From the NCBI GenBank assembly GCA_002402635.1, contig DHGE01000167.1:9241-68017 (forward strand): DNA of 58,777 nucleotides. Reading direction: 5' to 3'. The notes under the pieces are model-generated. The model was given only the letters and a program-made list of their open reading frames with translations, did not search any database and was not told the DNA's origin. Made by a program: the position numbers and the translations under genes. This document shows, in pieces, positions 52,290 to 58,777 of this stretch; the stretch's first letter is position 1, and the number at the start of each line of letters is the position of its first letter. Source of the DNA: Deferribacterales bacterium UBA4806 (lineage in GTDB: Bacteria; Chrysiogenota; Deferribacteres; Deferribacterales; UBA228).

Positions 52290-55159
52290 AATAAACCCTC
52301 TATAAATTTATCAATTTTTTTCTTTAAAGGCACAATTTCCTTTTGTAATTTTCTCCCAAGAGTCTTCTCTATGTAGGACTTGTAATCGATATTTTGCTTA
52401 GGATTTTTAATGGGGCCTTTGTAATGAATTAACAGTTCTTTATTTAATATGTCAGTATATAACACATTACTATTTTCTTTAGATGAATTATCAAAAGTAG
52501 GTCTCAATAAACTTAAATACATATTATAATCTATATAATTCTCAGGCACATTAACTAAACCATCTCCTCTTATTCTAAAAATTGGAGAGTGTATCAACAA
52601 ATCATTATTATAAAATATGCCATTAACAACATTTATATTAGCTTTGACACCAGAATAATCCTGCAATGTTCTATTAAATGCAAAATCATCCTGTCCAATA
52701 AGACTAAATATATTTCTTAAAATAAACCCTATATTTAGACCGTTCAATGTGCCTTTGTGAATATTAACAAATATTTTTCCATTTAATTTATTCAGCAATT
52801 CATTAATATCATTTCCAGAGCTTTGTAGCTCAATATCTAAGTCTCCAAGACCTGTAAAAACTGGCTTATCTACAAGATCAACAATTAACTTATCCATAGT
52901 TACTTCAGCTACCTTACCATTCAATCCAAAAGATGGATCAATTTCCTCTGTATTAATATGTAATAAGCCTTTTAATTTACCATTATAAAACAGGGCGTTA
53001 ACATCTAATGTATAATTATGATTTTCACCACCACCATTCAATTTTATCTTATCTATTGTTAATTTATTAAATACCAGTTTATTAATCGCTAATTCTGCAT
53101 TAATTTTTAAATTGTTTGCTACTGGCTTCTTATTATTTAAATTATTTTTTTTGGAACTATCATTTTCTAAGATATCATTATTTACTGTATTAACAACACT
53201 GTATAAACCCATAATATCATTAACATTAATGTAATCTGCAGTTACAGATAAATTTAATATGTATGGTCTCCTAAAATTACTCTCCAGGTTCCATTCTAAA
53301 TGAGAATTCTTGTATGTGAACAAACCATTTTTAAAAACAACCCGATTATCTTTAAAGTGTATATCAAAATCAGCTTTTGCAGCTAATGTGTTATTACTAT
53401 TTTTTGCTTCTGATGCACCAGTAAAAAAGGCTATGTCACCTAAATTTATATTGCATGAGAAGGAACCTCTTACTCTTTTTAAAATATCTATAGCATTACT
53501 ATTTAATATGAAATTAATATGTGATTTATTAAAATTTATATTCAGGGCTTCAATGCTTATATCACCATTATTATTAATATTTCCTTTTAATATTATACTG
53601 AAAGTCTTATCATTAACAATAGTACTAAAAGTAATTTTTTTAAATAGAAGCAAACCTCTATTATACATTAATGAAAACTCTAAAGAAGGTTTATTTAATG
53701 TTTCAAATGTTTTAATATCTTTTTTAAACAGTTCTTTCAATGATATCATATTTGCAAAAGCTTTAAGGTTTAAAATAGATTCGCCTGCTTTATTTCTTTT
53801 GAAAGTTATATGCGTATTAAATAGTGTTTCATTATGTTGCAATTTCAAATCGTTTAAAAATTGTCCATCTTCCAACGTGGTGTGTAAAGTCAGATTATTC
53901 AATGTCCTGTTATCAATGATTAACTGTTTTACCGATAAATTACCGTCAAGAGCAAATCTATCAATGTTAATTTCCTTAATTTTATCTACATATGCAAGAA
54001 AACTCATAAAATCATGAGGACTGTATTTATGATCCTCTTTTTTCTCTTTTACCGGTTTTTTAGATAGTTTATTAACTTTTATTTTATCTACATTTATGTA
54101 ATATTTTATATCTATTTTGTTTGTAAACGCAATTTCTGCGCTGCCTAAACTCTTTAAAGTACCATAAATCAATGAAAGGTCTGACAACTTTAATTTTTTA
54201 TCTTGATAATCAATATTTCCAGACAATTTTAAGTCTTTATTATTATACACATAATTTAATTGTGTGTTGCCTGTAATACTATAATTGCCATCCTTTGAAT
54301 TAATTTCAATATTTGCAAGTGCCTTAAAGGTATCATAACTTATATTAATATTCTTAATATTAGAAACTCCTGACCTGAAATTTAAACTGCCTGAAAAAGA
54401 GCAATAAATATTATTTAACTGATTACCTTCTATTTTTATATTACTTATTTTTAACTCATTATTTAATAAACTAATAGTTTCCAAGCCCTTTTTTAAAGTT
54501 CCATTAGCTCTAATTGAACTTGTATTTTTATTAAATATTACATCTGTTGAGAAACTATATTGCACTGCTTCTTTTTTACCCAGGTTATTCATATCAATAT
54601 TAAGATTCTTTAATGTTATAAATTGTTTATTTTTGTAATTCTTTACACTTATCACACCCTTCTCAACATTAATATTATCAATGAAGATCTCCAAACTTTT
54701 AAATCTTTTATTCTCATTCAAATTTTGGTCAACTTTAGATTTATTGCCCTCAATTTTTTTTATTAAATCCATCCAGTTATCTGTACCATTGTCAAGAGTG
54801 ATTAAGTTGAACTCTGGTTGAATTAATGATATATTTTTTATTGATACCACTTTTTCTCTAATAAGTTTGACAAGATCTAAAGATATATTAATTTTACCAA
54901 TTTTAATAAAATATTTATCTTCAAAAGCAGAAGGATTATAAATTCCTATTTTATCTATATCCAAAGAAAAAAAGGGATATAAAGAAAGTCCTAAATCACC
55001 TACAATTTCAACTTTTCTATCTATCTGTTCAGAAATAAGATTTTCTATATCAGTTTTATATTTAGAAAGATCAAAAAACAATATAAAACCAATTATCAAT
55101 AATATTACACAAAAAGATAATATTGAAATTGAAATTGTAAGATATTTTATAACTTTCAC
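52286..55159 (-). CDS. AsmA family protein
   Basis: A 957-residue protein with one N-terminal membrane helix (about 5-30) and a long beta-strand-rich body. The N-terminal SKYKTDIENLISEQIDRKV and LGLSLYPFFSLDIDKI match the AsmA domain. The C-terminal LNGKIFVNIHKGTLNGLNIG and the IRGDGLVNVPENYIDYNMYL segment match the AsmA_2-type repeat region. These proteins resemble bridge-like lipid-transfer proteins spanning the diderm envelope. The start is GTG 55159, 9 bp after the restored wrbA reading frame ends. Confidence 0.85.
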   Translation of the reverse strand: MKVIKYLTISISILSFCVILLIIGFILFFDLSKYKTDIENLISEQIDRKVEIVGDLGLSLYPFFSLDIDKIGIYNPSAFEDKYFIKIGKINISLDLVKLIREKVVSIKNISLIQPEFNLITLDNGTDNWMDLIKKIEGNKSKVDQNLNENKRFKSLEIFIDNINVEKGVISVKNYKNKQFITLKNLNIDMNNLGKKEAVQYSFSTDVIFNKNTSSIRANGTLKKGLETISLLNNELKISNIKIEGNQLNNIYCSFSGSLNFRSGVSNIKNINISYDTFKALANIEINSKDGNYSITGNTQLNYVYNNKDLKLSGNIDYQDKKLKLSDLSLIYGTLKSLGSAEIAFTNKIDIKYYINVDKIKVNKLSKKPVKEKKEDHKYSPHDFMSFLAYVDKIKEINIDRFALDGNLSVKQLIIDNRTLNNLTLHTTLEDGQFLNDLKLQHNETLFNTHITFKRNKAGESILNLKAFANMISLKELFKKDIKTFETLNKPSLEFSLMYNRGLLLFKKITFSTIVNDKTFSIILKGNINNNGDISIEALNINFNKSHINFILNSNAIDILKRVRGSFSCNINLGDIAFFTGASEAKNSNNTLAAKADFDIHFKDNRVVFKNGLFTYKNSHLEWNLESNFRRPYILNLSVTADYINVNDIMGLYSVVNTVNNDILENDSSKKNNLNNKKPVANNLKINAELAINKLVFNKLTIDKIKLNGGGENHNYTLDVNALFYNGKLKGLLHINTEEIDPSFGLNGKVAEVTMDKLIVDLVDKPVFTGLGDLDIELQSSGNDINELLNKLNGKIFVNIHKGTLNGLNIGFILRNIFSLIGQDDFAFNRTLQDYSGVKANINVVNGIFYNNDLLIHSPIFRIRGDGLVNVPENYIDYNMYLSLLRPTFDNSSKENSNVLYTDILNKELLIHYKGPIKNPKQNIDYKSYIEKTLGRKLQKEIVPLKKKIDKFIEGLF

Positions 55160-55168
55160 TTTATAATA

Positions 55169-55781
55169 TTAACCTTTTAATAATTTTGCTATTTTTGCTA
55201 CGTGTGCACCCTGAAATTTAGCAATTTCATATTCATTTGTTGAGGGTTGTCTTGATCCATCAACTCCTGCTAAAGTAGAAGCTCCATAGGGACTTCCTCC
55301 AGTGATCTCCTTCATTTCAGCTAAACCGTGAGTATGGAACTCCCACTACTATCATACCATGATGAAGCAAAACTGTTAAAAACGTAAAAATAGTAGTCTC
55401 CTGCCCACCATGCTGCGTTGCAGTGGAAGTAAAAACACTTCCCACTTTATTTATAAGAGCGCCTTTTGCCCATAGTTGCCCTGTCTGGTCAATAAAATTT
55501 TTCATCTGTGAGCACATATTCCCAAATCTAGTGGGTGTACCAAAAATAATTGCATCTGCCTCAGTAAGTTGATGGGCACTTATGATTGGGATATGAGCAA
55601 ATTTTTGTCTAGATTCATAAGCCCCCGTTTTTTCTAATACATCAAGAGGCACTAATTCAGGAACTTGAAATATTTTAACCTCTACACCTTCAACATTTCT
55701 AGATCCTTCGGCAATATATGTCGCAAGCTCATAAGTATGACCATACATACTATAAAATACTACATAAACCTTTACATTCAT
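55169..55781 (-). pseudogene. wrbA: WrbA-type NAD(P)H:quinone oxidoreductase interrupted by a frameshift
   Basis: The intact part (55317-55781, 154 residues) has the flavodoxin-like WrbA motifs VVFYSMYGHTYELA (FMN phosphate site), FGTPTRFGNMCSQMKNFID and TSTATQHGGQETTI, then stops after GVPYSRFS. In another frame, from about 55324 down to the TAA at 55169-55171, the family's C-terminus continues: LAEMKEITGGSPYGASTLAG, then GSRQPSTNE and FQGAHVAKIAKLL. One base too many, or two too few, near 55323-55331 causes the break. There is no homopolymer at the site. The Shine-Dalgarno site (AGGGGG) and start are good. WrbA reduces quinones by two electrons; the truncated form would lack the PYGAST segment near the flavin. 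Confidence 0.88.
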
Positions 55782-55879
55782 TAACGCCCCCTATTCTAAC
55801 TATATGAATAATATAGTATTACTTTGTAACTATATAAAAAACTAGAACTTAATATAAAGTTACATCATTTCTATATATA

Positions 55880-55908
55880 TTGCAAATTATTAATAATATT
55901 ATTAAACT
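55880..55908 (+). promoter_or_regulatory. candidate leaderless promoter of rtcB
   Basis: TTGCAA (55880-55885), 17 bp, TAAACT (55903-55908), then 6 nt to the ATG at 55915. The -10 is only a moderate match. Confidence 0.35.
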
Positions 55909-55914
55909 AGATAT

Positions 55915-57375
55915 ATGAATAATATTAAAGAAGAAAACCTTAAAAGAATTTCAGAATATATATATGAAATACCAGTGGATAAAAACTATGGAATGAAGGT
56001 AAAGGGTTTAATCTATGCCTCAGATAAAATAATAAAAAATGTTATAGATGATGGTAGTCTAACACAGATTAAAAATGCTGCCTGCCTTCCAGGAATTGTT
56101 AAAGCCTCTATCGCAATGCCAGATATACATTTTGGATATGGATTACCTATAGGTGGAATAGTTGCTACTGATATAGAAAATGGTGGAGTAATAACTCCTG
56201 GAGGCGTAGGATTTGATATAAATTGTGGGGTAAGATTGATTGTATTTGATATTTTACAAAAAGATTTAAAAGAAAATACTGAACTTTTAGCTAAAAGTTT
56301 GTTTACAGAGATCCCTAGTGGAATTGGCGAAGGAGGCAACATCTCTTTAGATAATAAGGAGCTTAAGAGAGTTTTAACCAATGGGGCCCATTGGGCTATT
56401 GAAAAAGGATATGGCTTCCCAAATAATTTAGAAAAGATAGAATCTAATGGAGTATTAGCTAATGCGAATCCAGATATTGTATCTTTTAGAGCCTTAGAAA
56501 GGGGTTCTAATCAAGTTGGAACATTAGGCAGTGGTAATCATTTCTTAGAACTAGGATATATTGAAACAATATTTAATACAGACATTGCTGAAAAGTGGCA
56601 GCTAAAAAAGGATAATGTTACACTACTTATCCACTCAGGTTCACGAGGATTGGGCCATCAGATATGTACAGATTTTTTAAGAATATTTGAACAAACTATA
56701 AAAAAATATAATATAACTGTTCCAGATAGACAACTTGCATGCTCGCCATATAACTCTAAGGAAAGTCAAGAATATTTAGCAGCACTCGCTGGAGCTGCAA
56801 ATTACGCCTGGGCTAATAGAGAAGTACTTGGGTACTTAGCGATAAATGTTATACTTAATGTTTTAAATATATCAAGTGATTATGCCAGGCCAAGACTTAT
56901 ATATGACTTAGCCCATAATATTGTTAAAATTGAAGAATTCTTCATAAATAAAAATATAAAGAAATTAGCAGTACACAGAAAAGGAGCAACAAGAGCTTTA
57001 CCAGCAAATCATAAAGATTTGCCACAAATATATAAAGAAACAGGACAACCTGTGATTATTCCAGGAGATATGGGACGATACTCTTTTCTCCTTGTAGGTT
57101 CTAATAGTGCAACAGAATTGAGTTTTAACTCTGCTTGCCACGGCGCAGGCAGAGTTAAAAGCAGGCACAGAGCAATTATTGATGCACAAAATAGGAATAT
57201 TGCTAATGAATTAAAATCAAAAGGTATAATAGCCATTGGAAGAGGTAAGAAAACCTTGAGAGAAGAAATGCCAGATGCCTATAAGGATGTTGATGAAGTT
57301 GTAGAAGTCGTTGATTCACTAAATATAGCAAAAAAAGTGGCTAAAATAAGGCCCATGGCCGTTATTAAAGGTTGA
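55915..57375 (+). CDS. rtcB: RNA-splicing ligase RtcB
   Basis: Joins 2',3'-cyclic-phosphate and 5'-OH RNA ends using GTP and Mn2+. The 486-residue protein has MPDIHFGYGLPIGG, the metal Cys104 in GVGFDINCGVRL, LGSGNHFLEL, LIHSGSRGLGHQ, HRKGATRALPA and the guanylylated His409 in SACHGAGR, so the active site is complete. No Shine-Dalgarno site is seen before the ATG. No archease or rtcR gene adjoins it; a small unknown gene follows by 4 bp. It probably repairs cleaved RNA, for example after toxin or stress damage. Confidence 0.96.
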   Translation: MNNIKEENLKRISEYIYEIPVDKNYGMKVKGLIYASDKIIKNVIDDGSLTQIKNAACLPGIVKASIAMPDIHFGYGLPIGGIVATDIENGGVITPGGVGFDINCGVRLIVFDILQKDLKENTELLAKSLFTEIPSGIGEGGNISLDNKELKRVLTNGAHWAIEKGYGFPNNLEKIESNGVLANANPDIVSFRALERGSNQVGTLGSGNHFLELGYIETIFNTDIAEKWQLKKDNVTLLIHSGSRGLGHQICTDFLRIFEQTIKKYNITVPDRQLACSPYNSKESQEYLAALAGAANYAWANREVLGYLAINVILNVLNISSDYARPRLIYDLAHNIVKIEEFFINKNIKKLAVHRKGATRALPANHKDLPQIYKETGQPVIIPGDMGRYSFLLVGSNSATELSFNSACHGAGRVKSRHRAIIDAQNRNIANELKSKGIIAIGRGKKTLREEMPDAYKDVDEVVEVVDSLNIAKKVAKIRPMAVIKG

Positions 57376-57379
57376 AAAA

Positions 57380-57700
57380 ATGAAAAAAGAAAAATGGATG
57401 CTTATTGACAATATTGAAAAAGAAGACTTTCTGACCTGGGAAGAAGCCTCACTTTCAGATAGGGATAATAACAATATTGATATCTTTATAAAAAAGAAAA
57501 ATAGACATATCAATGCTAAAATTATTAAGAAAAATAACCAGACAAAAGTAATGGAATTACAACTTAATAATGATGAAACGTTCTATCTCGTTGATTTTCT
57601 GGTTCTCGATAAATTTTTCGAAGATAATCATATAATATTTGCCAACAGAACAGGGCTGCACAAAGAGATTAGAAGATACATCTATTACAGCTTTAATTGA
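57380..57700 (+). CDS. small protein of unknown function downstream of rtcB
   Basis: A 106-residue, highly charged cytoplasmic protein (many Lys/Asp/Glu, no signal or membrane segment) with alternating beta-like segments. It starts 4 bp after rtcB with AAAGG about 8 nt before the ATG, so it is probably cotranscribed. It does not resemble archease, the usual RtcB cofactor protein, in length or motifs. I do not recognise a family. Confidence 0.7.
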   Translation: MKKEKWMLIDNIEKEDFLTWEEASLSDRDNNNIDIFIKKKNRHINAKIIKKNNQTKVMELQLNNDETFYLVDFLVLDKFFEDNHIIFANRTGLHKEIRRYIYYSFN

Positions 57701-57714
57701 TTTTTTACATTTAA

Positions 57715-57742
57715 TTGAAAATATCCTTAAATATGCTATAAT
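57715..57742 (+). promoter_or_regulatory. leaderless promoter of the small secreted repeat protein
   Basis: TTGAAA (57715-57720), 16 bp, perfect TATAAT (57737-57742), 6 nt, then the ATG at 57749. Confidence 0.6.
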
Positions 57743-57748
57743 AAATAT

Positions 57749-58084
57749 ATGGAAGCAAAGATAAAGATTTTGTATATTTTAGTGCTTTTAATGTTCACTG
57801 TTATTACGCCTCTTTATGGCCAAACGCCTATAATGACAGGTGGTGGGGTAAATGAATATTATGCTATTATGTATAGTGCAGAACGTGGAGAATTTGTGAA
57901 AGTTGCTATTAATGAAATAAATGAAAGGGGCCCTTGGGAAGTTTACCCTCAATGCGTTCCTATTGGTGCGAACAGCCGCTATTTTATATTCTATTCACCT
58001 GGAGAAGGAGAACTTTTTAAAGTTAATATAGATAGTATGAATGAAGCCTCTTCATGGGCGTTTCCTTCTTTCTTTAATCAGTAA
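57749..58084 (+). CDS. small exported protein with a two-fold internal repeat, unknown function
   Basis: 111 residues. The first 25 form a signal peptide ending near LYGQ|TP. The mature 86 residues contain two copies of a 26-residue unit, Y38-W63 and Y78-W103, with a 40-residue period. Shared positions include Y-x-I-x-YS, GE(F/L), KV-x-I, NE and a terminal W. The pattern resembles a pair of beta-strand-rich blades or hairpins. No family is recognised. The single mature Cys (in PQCVP) lies between the repeats. No Shine-Dalgarno site precedes the ATG. Confidence 0.75.
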   Translation: MEAKIKILYILVLLMFTVITPLYGQTPIMTGGGVNEYYAIMYSAERGEFVKVAINEINERGPWEVYPQCVPIGANSRYFIFYSPGEGELFKVNIDSMNEASSWAFPSFFNQ

Positions 58085-58100
58085 TAGAAAAATAAAAACG

Positions 58101-58129
58101 TTGCCAATAATGTAATTTCTCAATAATAT
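58101..58129 (+). promoter_or_regulatory. candidate promoter of metH, nearly leaderless
   Basis: TTGCCA (58101-58106), 17 bp, TAATAT (58124-58129), 7 nt, then ATG 58137. No SAM or cobalamin riboswitch can fit in the short gap after 58084. Confidence 0.35.
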
Positions 58130-58136
58130 ATAATCT

Positions 58137-58777
58137 ATGAATTTTGAAGAATTTCTTTACTCTGATCAACTAATCGTCTTTGATGGTGCAATGGGCACTT
58201 CTATCCAGAACTATAATAGCAACAATATAAAATGGGATGGTTATGAAGGGTGCAATGAATACTTAAACTTAAGTAATCCTGATATTATTTATGACATCCA
58301 CTGTTCCTTTTTAGAAGCAGGTGCGGACATTATTGAAACAAATACTTTTGGTGCAAATGAAATAATATTAAAAGAATACAATCTGGAAAAAGAATGTTAT
58401 AATATAAATAAAAAAGCTATAGAAATAGCAAAGTCTGCAGCACAAAAATACAATAAGTATGTAGCAGCTTCAATTGGGCCAACAAGCAAGCTACCAAGCC
58501 TTTTGCAGGTTTCTTTTGAAGAGCTTTGTATCGCCTACAGAGAACAGATCAGAGCTTTTATAGATTCAGCAGTGGATTTAATTATTATTGAAACATGTCA
58601 AGATTTACTACAGGTAAAAACAGCTCTTTTTTCAATATTTGAAAGTTTATATTCACACAAATTAGATATTCCTGTCATGCTTTCTATTTCATTACAAGAA
58701 AATGGAAATATGTTACTGGGCTCCAATATAGATGCAATAATAGCTTTAGCTGAAAATTATCCTATACATTCTTTAGG
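58137..58777 (+). CDS. metH: methionine synthase (B12-dependent), N-terminal part, cut by the window end
   Basis: The first 213 codons encode the homocysteine-binding barrel: LIVFDGAMGTSIQ at the N-terminus, GCNEYLNLSNPDIIYDIH, GADIIETNTFGAN and AASIGPTSKLPS. This domain is shared by MetH and shorter homocysteine methyltransferases, but the LNLSNPDII context is typical of MetH. The first zinc Cys would lie beyond the window. The start is ATG 58137 with no Shine-Dalgarno site. If full-length, it would use methylcobalamin, adding to the B12-dependent enzymes here. Confidence 0.88.
   Translation, partial: MNFEEFLYSDQLIVFDGAMGTSIQNYNSNNIKWDGYEGCNEYLNLSNPDIIYDIHCSFLEAGADIIETNTFGANEIILKEYNLEKECYNINKKAIEIAKSAAQKYNKYVAASIGPTSKLPSLLQVSFEELCIAYREQIRAFIDSAVDLIIIETCQDLLQVKTALFSIFESLYSHKLDIPVMLSISLQENGNMLLGSNIDAIIALAENYPIHSL

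Noticed and set aside
53310..54017. A 235-codon open frame on the plus strand inside asmA
   Set aside because: It is antisense to a clear AsmA gene, has no ribosome site or family resemblance, and reflects low-complexity AT-rich coding.
57380..57700. Calling the small gene after rtcB an archease
   Set aside because: Length and residue pattern do not match archease; the position alone is not enough.
58085..58136. SAM or cobalamin riboswitch before metH, and likewise before nrdJ
   Set aside because: The gaps are too short (about 50-90 bp) and show no conserved stems or B12-box-like sequence.
1..58777. CRISPR arrays, insertion sequences, prophage or integrase genes
   Set aside because: No spaced direct-repeat array, transposase motif or phage gene was seen on either strand.

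Overview
The window is about 59 kb of AT-rich bacterial chromosome (roughly 30% G+C by eye). It is gene-dense, with short gaps and many 1-50 bp overlaps. AsmA, WrbA, secreted peptidases, a probable lipoprotein and the gene order proB-proA-nadD-rsfS suggest a diderm (Gram-negative-type) anaerobe or microaerophile. The butyryl-CoA-type beta-oxidation operon with a membrane ETF oxidoreductase, the B12-dependent ribonucleotide reductase and the pyrophosphate-type phosphofructokinase recall Deferribacterota or deltaproteobacterial lineages. That placement is an inference and was not tested. No insertion sequence, prophage, CRISPR array or rRNA was seen.

Layout. 1-8.4 kb (minus strand): a gene cut by the window edge, a secreted subtilase, then a beta-oxidation operon (hbd, crt, acyl-CoA dehydrogenase, EMO-like membrane Fe-S protein, etfB, etfA, SCP2-like). 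8.6-11.3 kb: a conserved unknown gene facing groES-groEL, which carry a near-perfect CIRCE operator. 11.3-22.2 kb (minus): M24 peptidase, HypE-like AIR synthase, PPi-type phosphofructokinase, M1 aminopeptidase, SDH-type Clp-fold protease, an SfsA-DUF123 fusion and an M14 carboxypeptidase. 22.2-29.2 kb (minus): suhB, ATP-type pfkA, cobalamin adenosyltransferase, yqeY, cvpA, mutS2, UbiA/MenA-like prenyltransferase and a CPBP protease. 29.4-36.0 kb (minus): a compact housekeeping run from tRNA-Gln and proB down to tadA. 36.1-42.3 kb (plus): a frameshifted Rrf2 regulator, two CydA-like membrane proteins (one with a heme c domain), an ornithine-cyclodeaminase-family gene and nrdJ. 42.3-49.2 kb (minus): a lipid/envelope group of acyl-CoA ligase, FabF-like synthase, DUF374 acyltransferase, a glycosyltransferase fused to a degenerate phosphoesterase, and a flippase-like protein. 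49.3-58.8 kb: a lipoprotein, an alpha/beta hydrolase, an SNF transporter, AsmA, a frameshifted wrbA, rtcB, two small unknown genes and the 5' part of metH.

How the genes fit together. The ETF module would pass electrons from short-chain acyl-CoA oxidation to the quinone pool through the EMO-like protein. A UbiA/MenA-like prenyltransferase could help make that quinone, and the CydA-like pair could consume the electrons. The adenosyltransferase supplies AdoCbl to NrdJ, and MetH also needs a cobalamin, so B12 looks central to this organism. PPi-type and ATP-type phosphofructokinases coexist.

Most notable: at least eight genes have a good -35/-10 pair placed so that transcription should start at, or within about 2 nt of, the start codon, with no Shine-Dalgarno site. 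This suggests leaderless mRNAs are common here. Two of these promoters are divergent and share one -35 element. Also of interest are the dead-phosphoesterase glycosyltransferase fusion, a two-base frameshift in an AT tract of the Rrf2 gene beside the oxidase-like genes, and a tRNA-Gln ending 9 nt before proB.
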